Part shown: piece after piece, positions 60,431 to 64,000 of the stretch | Layout: each line of letters starts with the position of its first letter | How positions within the stretch are numbered: position 1 is the first letter of the stretch | NCBI RefSeq assembly: GCF_001542905.1 | Contig: NZ_LOAJ01000001.1 | Location: forward strand, 1,984,001-2,048,000 | Length of the DNA stretch: 64,000 nucleotides | Reading direction: 5' to 3' | Source of the DNA: Halorubrum aethiopicum | GTDB lineage: Archaea > Halobacteriota > Halobacteria > Halobacteriales > Haloferacaceae | The notes under the pieces: generated by a model | The model's database searches: none | Seen by the model: the letters and a program-made list of their open reading frames with translations, nothing else | Told to the model about the DNA's origin: nothing | Position numbers and translations under genes: made by a program

Positions 60431-61434
60431 CCGACCCGACGAACCGGGCCGCCGACTTCCGGGAGTCGACGCCGGGTGCGGACGTCGAGATGGCGTACGC
60501 CGGGCTCGACACGTTCCTCAAGGGGGAGCCGCGGGCGGTCGACGACCTCGACGACGTCGACGTCGCGGTCTTCGGCGTCCCGTACGACGGCGCGGTCTCC
60601 AACCGGCCGGGCGCGCGGTACGGACCGGGCGCGATCCGCGAGGCCAGCGCGTGGTGGGCGTACCTCTCCGAGTACAAGGGCGCGCTGACGAACATGCGGA
60701 CCGGCGACCAGGTCGACTTCGACGAGTTCTCCGTCGCGGACGTGGGCGACGCTCCCGTCTTCCCGATGGACCACGAGACCACCGCCGAGAGCGTCACCGC
60801 GCACGCCGCGACGCTCGCCGCGCGGGCGTTCCCGGTCATGCTCGGCGGCGACCACTACTGTACGTTCCCCGCGTTCCGCGGCTTCCTCGAGGGATCCGGC
60901 CACGACAGCGTGGGCTTCGTCCAGATCGACGCCCACACCGACACGGTCTCGGAGAGCCCCGTCTTCGGCACCGACTTCCACGGGTCGAGCACCGCACGGA
61001 TCGCCGAGTTGCCCGGCGTCGAGTACGACTCGGTCAGCCAGGTCGGGATCCGCGGCTACGAGTCGCCCGACTTCTTCGAGTTCGCCGACGAGACCGGGCT
61101 GAACCTGTTCACGATGAACGACGTCGACGAGCGCGGGATCGGTCCCGTCGTCGCCGACGCGGTCGAGGCCGCCGCGGAAGGCACCGACGCGGTGTACGTC
61201 ACGTTCGATGTCGACGCCGTCGACCCGAGCGTCGCGCCCGGAACCGGAACGCCGTGTCCGGGCGGGCTGACCTCGGGGCAGGCCTTGGAGACGATGGAGG
61301 TGCTCGGCGCGCACGACGCGGTCGGGGCCGTCGACCTGATGGAGGTCGCGCCGCGATACGACGCCACCGAGGGGACCGAGCGGCTCGCGGCGTACCTCCT
61401 CGTCACGTTCCTCGAGCGGAAGTTCGCCCGGTGA
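60427..61434 (+). CDS. speB: Ureohydrolase (agmatinase family)
   Basis: 335 residues from GTG. Binuclear manganese site: LGGDHYCTFP, QIDAHTDT, FDVDAVDPSVAPGTGTP. VFGVPYDGAVSNRPGARYGPGAIREAS is typical of agmatinases. The His of the first motif is kept but the following residue is Tyr rather than Ser. The substrate (agmatine, guanidinobutyrate or another guanidino compound) is not certain. The expected haloarchaeal neighbour eIF-5A is not next to it. Confidence 0.88.
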   Translation: MTDPTNRAADFRESTPGADVEMAYAGLDTFLKGEPRAVDDLDDVDVAVFGVPYDGAVSNRPGARYGPGAIREASAWWAYLSEYKGALTNMRTGDQVDFDEFSVADVGDAPVFPMDHETTAESVTAHAATLAARAFPVMLGGDHYCTFPAFRGFLEGSGHDSVGFVQIDAHTDTVSESPVFGTDFHGSSTARIAELPGVEYDSVSQVGIRGYESPDFFEFADETGLNLFTMNDVDERGIGPVVADAVEAAAEGTDAVYVTFDVDAVDPSVAPGTGTPCPGGLTSGQALETMEVLGAHDAVGAVDLMEVAPRYDATEGTERLAAYLLVTFLERKFAR

Positions 61435-61524
61435 GGCGGGGTCGAGGTCGTGGTCGCGGAGGCGGGGACGATCGCCGTCCGCCGCGGCCAGAAGGTATTT
61501 TCCTCCGCGCCGCCGAGTTTGACC

Positions 61525-62226
61525 ATGGTTCTCCCGTTGGAGATGGGGTGGCGACACCTGCTGTTCGAGAGCTGGCCGGTCGACGCGGACCGGCTGGCGG
61601 AGCACCTCCCCGAGGGGTTCGAGCCCGACGAACACGACGGCTCGGCGTGGCTCTCCGTGATCCCCTTCACCAACGTCGACGTGCGCCCGAAGGGGGTCCC
61701 GCGCTCGCTCGGCGTGCGGCTCCCGGAGGTGAACGTCCGGACGTACGTGACCCGCGACGGCGTGCCGAGCGTCTACTTCTTCAGCCTCGACGCGCAGGGG
61801 CTCGCGAGCGTCGCCGGCGCGCGGCTGTTCCACCACCTCCCGTACTACTACGCCCGGATCTCGCTGGAGTGGGCGGACGGCAGGGTGGCCTTCGACGGCC
61901 GCCGGCGACACCCCGGCGACCGCCCCGCCCGCTACGAGGCGACCTACTGGCCGACCGGCGAGCCGTTCGCGGCCGGCGACGACCCGCTCGCCGAGTTCCT
62001 CGTCGAGCGCTACCGCTTCTACACCGAGGCCCCCGACGGGTCGGTCCGGCACACCGACGTGCGCCACGACCCATGGACGCTGTACCCCGCGGAGGCGAGC
62101 GTCGAGACGGACACGCTGCTCCGGGCCAACGGGTTCCGGCGGCCGGAGGCGGAGCCCGTGCGCTACTACAGTCCCGGTCTGGACGTGACCGCCTCGCGGA
62201 GCGAGCGGTCGGGGGAGGTGAACTGA
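61525..62226 (+). CDS. DUF2071 (YqjF-like) protein
   Basis: 233 residues. LPLEMGWRHLLFESWPVDADRLAEHLPEGFEPDEHDGSAWLSVIPF is the DUF2071/YqjF signature, with VNVRTYVTRDGVPSVYFFSLDA and an acetoacetate-decarboxylase-like beta region. Activity unknown. The stop is one base before the ATG of the DCC gene, so they are probably co-transcribed. Confidence 0.87.
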   Translation: MVLPLEMGWRHLLFESWPVDADRLAEHLPEGFEPDEHDGSAWLSVIPFTNVDVRPKGVPRSLGVRLPEVNVRTYVTRDGVPSVYFFSLDAQGLASVAGARLFHHLPYYYARISLEWADGRVAFDGRRRHPGDRPARYEATYWPTGEPFAAGDDPLAEFLVERYRFYTEAPDGSVRHTDVRHDPWTLYPAEASVETDTLLRANGFRRPEAEPVRYYSPGLDVTASRSERSGEVN

Positions 62227-62227
62227 G

Positions 62228-62713
62228 ATGGCCGCGGAACCCGACGAATCCGACGACCCCGCCAACCCCGAGGAGTCCGCCGAGTCCGATGTCCCCGCTG
62301 AACCCGCCGACCCACCCGAGACGCCCGTCGTCCTGTTCGACGGGGTCTGTAACCTCTGTAACGGAGTCATCCAGTTCCTGATCCCGCGCGATCCCGAGGG
62401 CCGCCTCAAGTACGCCGCGCTCCAGTCGGACGCCGGCCAGGCGCTGTTGGAGCGCCACGACTTCCCCACCGAGGAGTTCGACTCGTTCGTCCTCGTGGAG
62501 GGCGAGAGGACCTACACCAAGTCGGGGGCCGCGATCCGGATCGCGGAGATCCTCGGCTGGCCCTACCGGATCGCGGGGGTCGGGCGAGCGATCCCGCGGC
62601 CGATCCGCGACCGGCTGTACGAGTTCGTGGCGGACAACCGGTACGACTGGTTCGGACGGAAGGACCAGTGTATGATCCCCGACGAGGACGTCAGCGACCG
62701 GTTCCTGTCGTAG
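62228..62713 (+). CDS. DCC family thiol-disulfide oxidoreductase-like protein (DUF393)
   Basis: 161 residues. An acidic N-terminal tail (about 1-34), then VVLFDGVCNLCNGVIQFLI with the DXXCXXC motif that names the DCC family, followed by YAALQSDAGQALLERH and a C-terminal RYDWFGRKDQC. Relatives are thought to be thioredoxin-like but their substrates are unknown. It directly follows the DUF2071 gene. Confidence 0.9.
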   Translation: MAAEPDESDDPANPEESAESDVPAEPADPPETPVVLFDGVCNLCNGVIQFLIPRDPEGRLKYAALQSDAGQALLERHDFPTEEFDSFVLVEGERTYTKSGAAIRIAEILGWPYRIAGVGRAIPRPIRDRLYEFVADNRYDWFGRKDQCMIPDEDVSDRFLS

Positions 62714-62774
62714 CCGTCTCGTGCCGACCCCGCCGCGGGCGGGACGGTCGCCTGTGGATGGGTCGATCCGTGGG

Positions 62775-63677
62775 CTACGTCGAGTCGGGTCGTCGAAGCG
62801 TGAGCGTGACGGTCGAACCGACGCCCGGCTCGGTGTCGAACGACGTCTCCCCGCGATACTGGTCACAGACCCACTTGACCAGCCAGAGGCCGATCCCGCT
62901 CCCGTGTGCCAGCGGCGTTTCCCGCCCGCGCTCCAGGGCCTCGAGTTCGGTCTCGGGAATACCGGAGCCGTTGTCTCGTATCTCGATGCGGACGCGATCC
63001 GCCGTTTCGTCGATCGAGACGGTTATCTCCAGCGTCTCCAGGGGATCATCGTAGTGTTCAACCGAGTTCTCCAACACCTCGCTACAGGCGTATCTCAGGG
63101 AGGGACCGGCCATGGCAACGCACCGATCGGGAACGTCCGTCTCGATCGAAACGGGACTCGCGACCTGCTCGATCGCGCCCTCGACGAGGGGGATCACGTC
63201 CACCGGTTCGGGAACCGTCTCGTCCAGCTGGAGCCCGTCGAGCGCCCGCACCTTCTCACTCATCACGAGCAGGTCGTTCGCGGTTTCTTCGGCCGTACGC
63301 AAGCATTTCTTGGCCTCCGTATCCGTGATCGACTCGCTCGCCAGCTCGAGGTTCCCGGAGATGATGTTCAAGTCGTTGCGGATGTTGTGTCTCAGAACCC
63401 GCTGTAACACCTGGCTCTCCTGTGACCTGGCTTCCATCTCGTTTCGGGTTTCGACTAACTGTCGTTCACGGTACCGCAAGAGCACGTAGACCAGCGTTCC
63501 GGAGACGAGAACGAACGCGGCACCTTTGACCGATTGGATGACCGTGGAGACCGGGTCGGGGTCGGCGACGACGGCGACGAGCTGGTCCGACAGCAGTATC
63601 CACAGCATGCCGAAGGCGAGGTAGATGGCCACGATCCGACGGGCTGACAGCCGTGGAATCCGGCTCCGGTCATCCAT
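62775..63677 (-). CDS. Membrane sensor histidine kinase
   Basis: 300 residues. Two transmembrane helices (about 13-33 and 50-68) with a very short external loop, then a coiled linker, a phospho-acceptor H-box with His97 in LRHNIRNDLNIISGN, and HATPase N, G1 and G2 boxes (VLENSVEHYDDP; IRDNGSGIPETE; HGSGIGLWLVKW). The sensor is probably the membrane itself. The ATG at 63677 has GGAGG seven bases upstream, and TATA-like sequence about 40 bp up; no response regulator is adjacent. Confidence 0.9.
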   Translation of the reverse strand: MDDRSRIPRLSARRIVAIYLAFGMLWILLSDQLVAVVADPDPVSTVIQSVKGAAFVLVSGTLVYVLLRYRERQLVETRNEMEARSQESQVLQRVLRHNIRNDLNIISGNLELASESITDTEAKKCLRTAEETANDLLVMSEKVRALDGLQLDETVPEPVDVIPLVEGAIEQVASPVSIETDVPDRCVAMAGPSLRYACSEVLENSVEHYDDPLETLEITVSIDETADRVRIEIRDNGSGIPETELEALERGRETPLAHGSGIGLWLVKWVCDQYRGETSFDTEPGVGSTVTLTLRRPDST

Positions 63678-63798
63678 GACGGAACCTCCGGTACGCGTTT
63701 CTGGAGAAGTGTCATAAAGTATTTTGTCAACGAGTGACAGGGAAGCAGAACGCCGATCGAACCGCCGTGGCGGGCTCACGGGCGCGTTCGCGGTGTCC

Positions 63799-63999
63799 TC
63801 ACTCCGGCGTCTCGATCGCGCCGGCGATCTCGTCGCGTTCGTCCGCGCCGGCCACCAGCCGCTCGAAGTTCTCGAAGACGCGCCCCGGCGTGACGTTCGC
63901 GAAGGAGAACTCGCGTTCGTCCCAGTCGCCCCCCTCCCGGATCGCCTCGCGGTGGTCGGCCTCTATCTCCGGATGGAACTGGACGGTCCACAGCGGCGC
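63799..63999 (-). CDS. Class I glutamine amidotransferase, partial (N-terminus beyond window end)
   Basis: The visible 66 C-terminal residues include LWTVQFHPEIEADH, the conserved His-Pro-Glu of the class I glutaminase triad, then FANVTPGRVFENFERLVAG. The catalytic Cys and start lie past the right edge. Which acceptor domain it serves (GuaA-like or free GATase) cannot be told; the short tail with no synthase domain suggests a free amidotransferase. Confidence 0.75.
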   Translation of the reverse strand, partial: APLWTVQFHPEIEADHREAIREGGDWDEREFSFANVTPGRVFENFERLVAGADERDEIAGAIETPE

Positions 64000-64000
64000 A

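Overview
The window is chromosomal DNA from a haloarchaeon, most likely Halorubrum or a close relative. The basis is very GC-rich DNA, strongly acidic proteins, many start codons 24-30 bp downstream of a TATA-like box (leaderless mRNAs), GTG starts, and a gene set typical of Halobacteria: bacterioruberin carotenoid genes, coenzyme F420 genes, archaeosine synthase RaSEA, CetZ, Top6A/B, a haloarchaeal-type glucose dehydrogenase with GfcR, and a JAMM protease of the desampylase type. Genus level is inference. I see no plasmid, provirus, IS element or CRISPR signature. Gene density is about 90 percent and gaps are mostly under 200 bp.

Layout. 1-6.4 kb: small membrane proteins, an aldehyde:ferredoxin oxidoreductase, a VanZ-like protein, RaSEA and an MFS transporter. 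6.5-12.7 kb: a DUF2209 gene with an apparent frameshift near its start, hflX, a response regulator with PAS domain, fen1, an NDUFA9-type epimerase and cetZ. 12.7-18.2 kb: cofC and cofG flanking a membrane protein, an MscS channel, a 21-bp tandem repeat, and thiE-thiM. 18.3-22.5 kb: an SDR divergent from the overlapping crtD-lyeJ-cruF operon for C50 carotenoids. 22.6-26.4 kb: a diadenylate cyclase (c-di-AMP) with a leaderless upstream mini-ORF, a universal stress protein, an MBL-fold protein, tenA and moaA. 26.4-26.8 kb: a non-coding block with strong RNA-like secondary structure. 26.8-36 kb: a second SDR with a degenerate active site, a Tat lipoprotein, tRNA-Arg(TCT), an UPF0200-UPF0201 pair, an endonuclease III homologue, a MinD-like ATPase beside a KaiC-like protein without a Walker A motif, an FKBP isomerase and a CYTH protein.

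36-45.5 kb: divergent MaoC dehydratase and CitE-type lyase genes that appear to share one TATA element, glutamate dehydrogenase, diphthamide synthetase, an unknown haloarchaeal protein behind a 24-bp dyad, a CGYS glutaredoxin, and glucose dehydrogenase overlapping gfcR behind a perfect 7-2-7 inverted repeat. 45.5-54.6 kb: a nine-gene Mrp/Mnh cation:proton antiporter operon (E-F-G-DUF4040-B-C-D-D-D), mostly joined by 4-bp overlaps, with a nucleoside-phosphorylase-like gene at its end. 54.8-64 kb: coaBC, top6B-top6A, JAMM protease, ureohydrolase, DUF2071, DCC thiol protein, a histidine kinase, and the C-terminus of a glutamine amidotransferase cut by the window edge.

The most distinctive observations are: (i) three proton-path subunits of the Mrp operon that differ in which conserved membrane lysine they keep, one with a 185-residue acidic and His-rich insert; (ii) an insert in Top6B that looks internally duplicated; (iii) the mini-ORF overlapping the diadenylate cyclase start; (iv) operator-like dyads at the glucose dehydrogenase and DUF7110 promoters; (v) the structured non-coding element after moaA. 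No wholly new multi-gene defence or mobile system was found; most of the window is housekeeping sequence.
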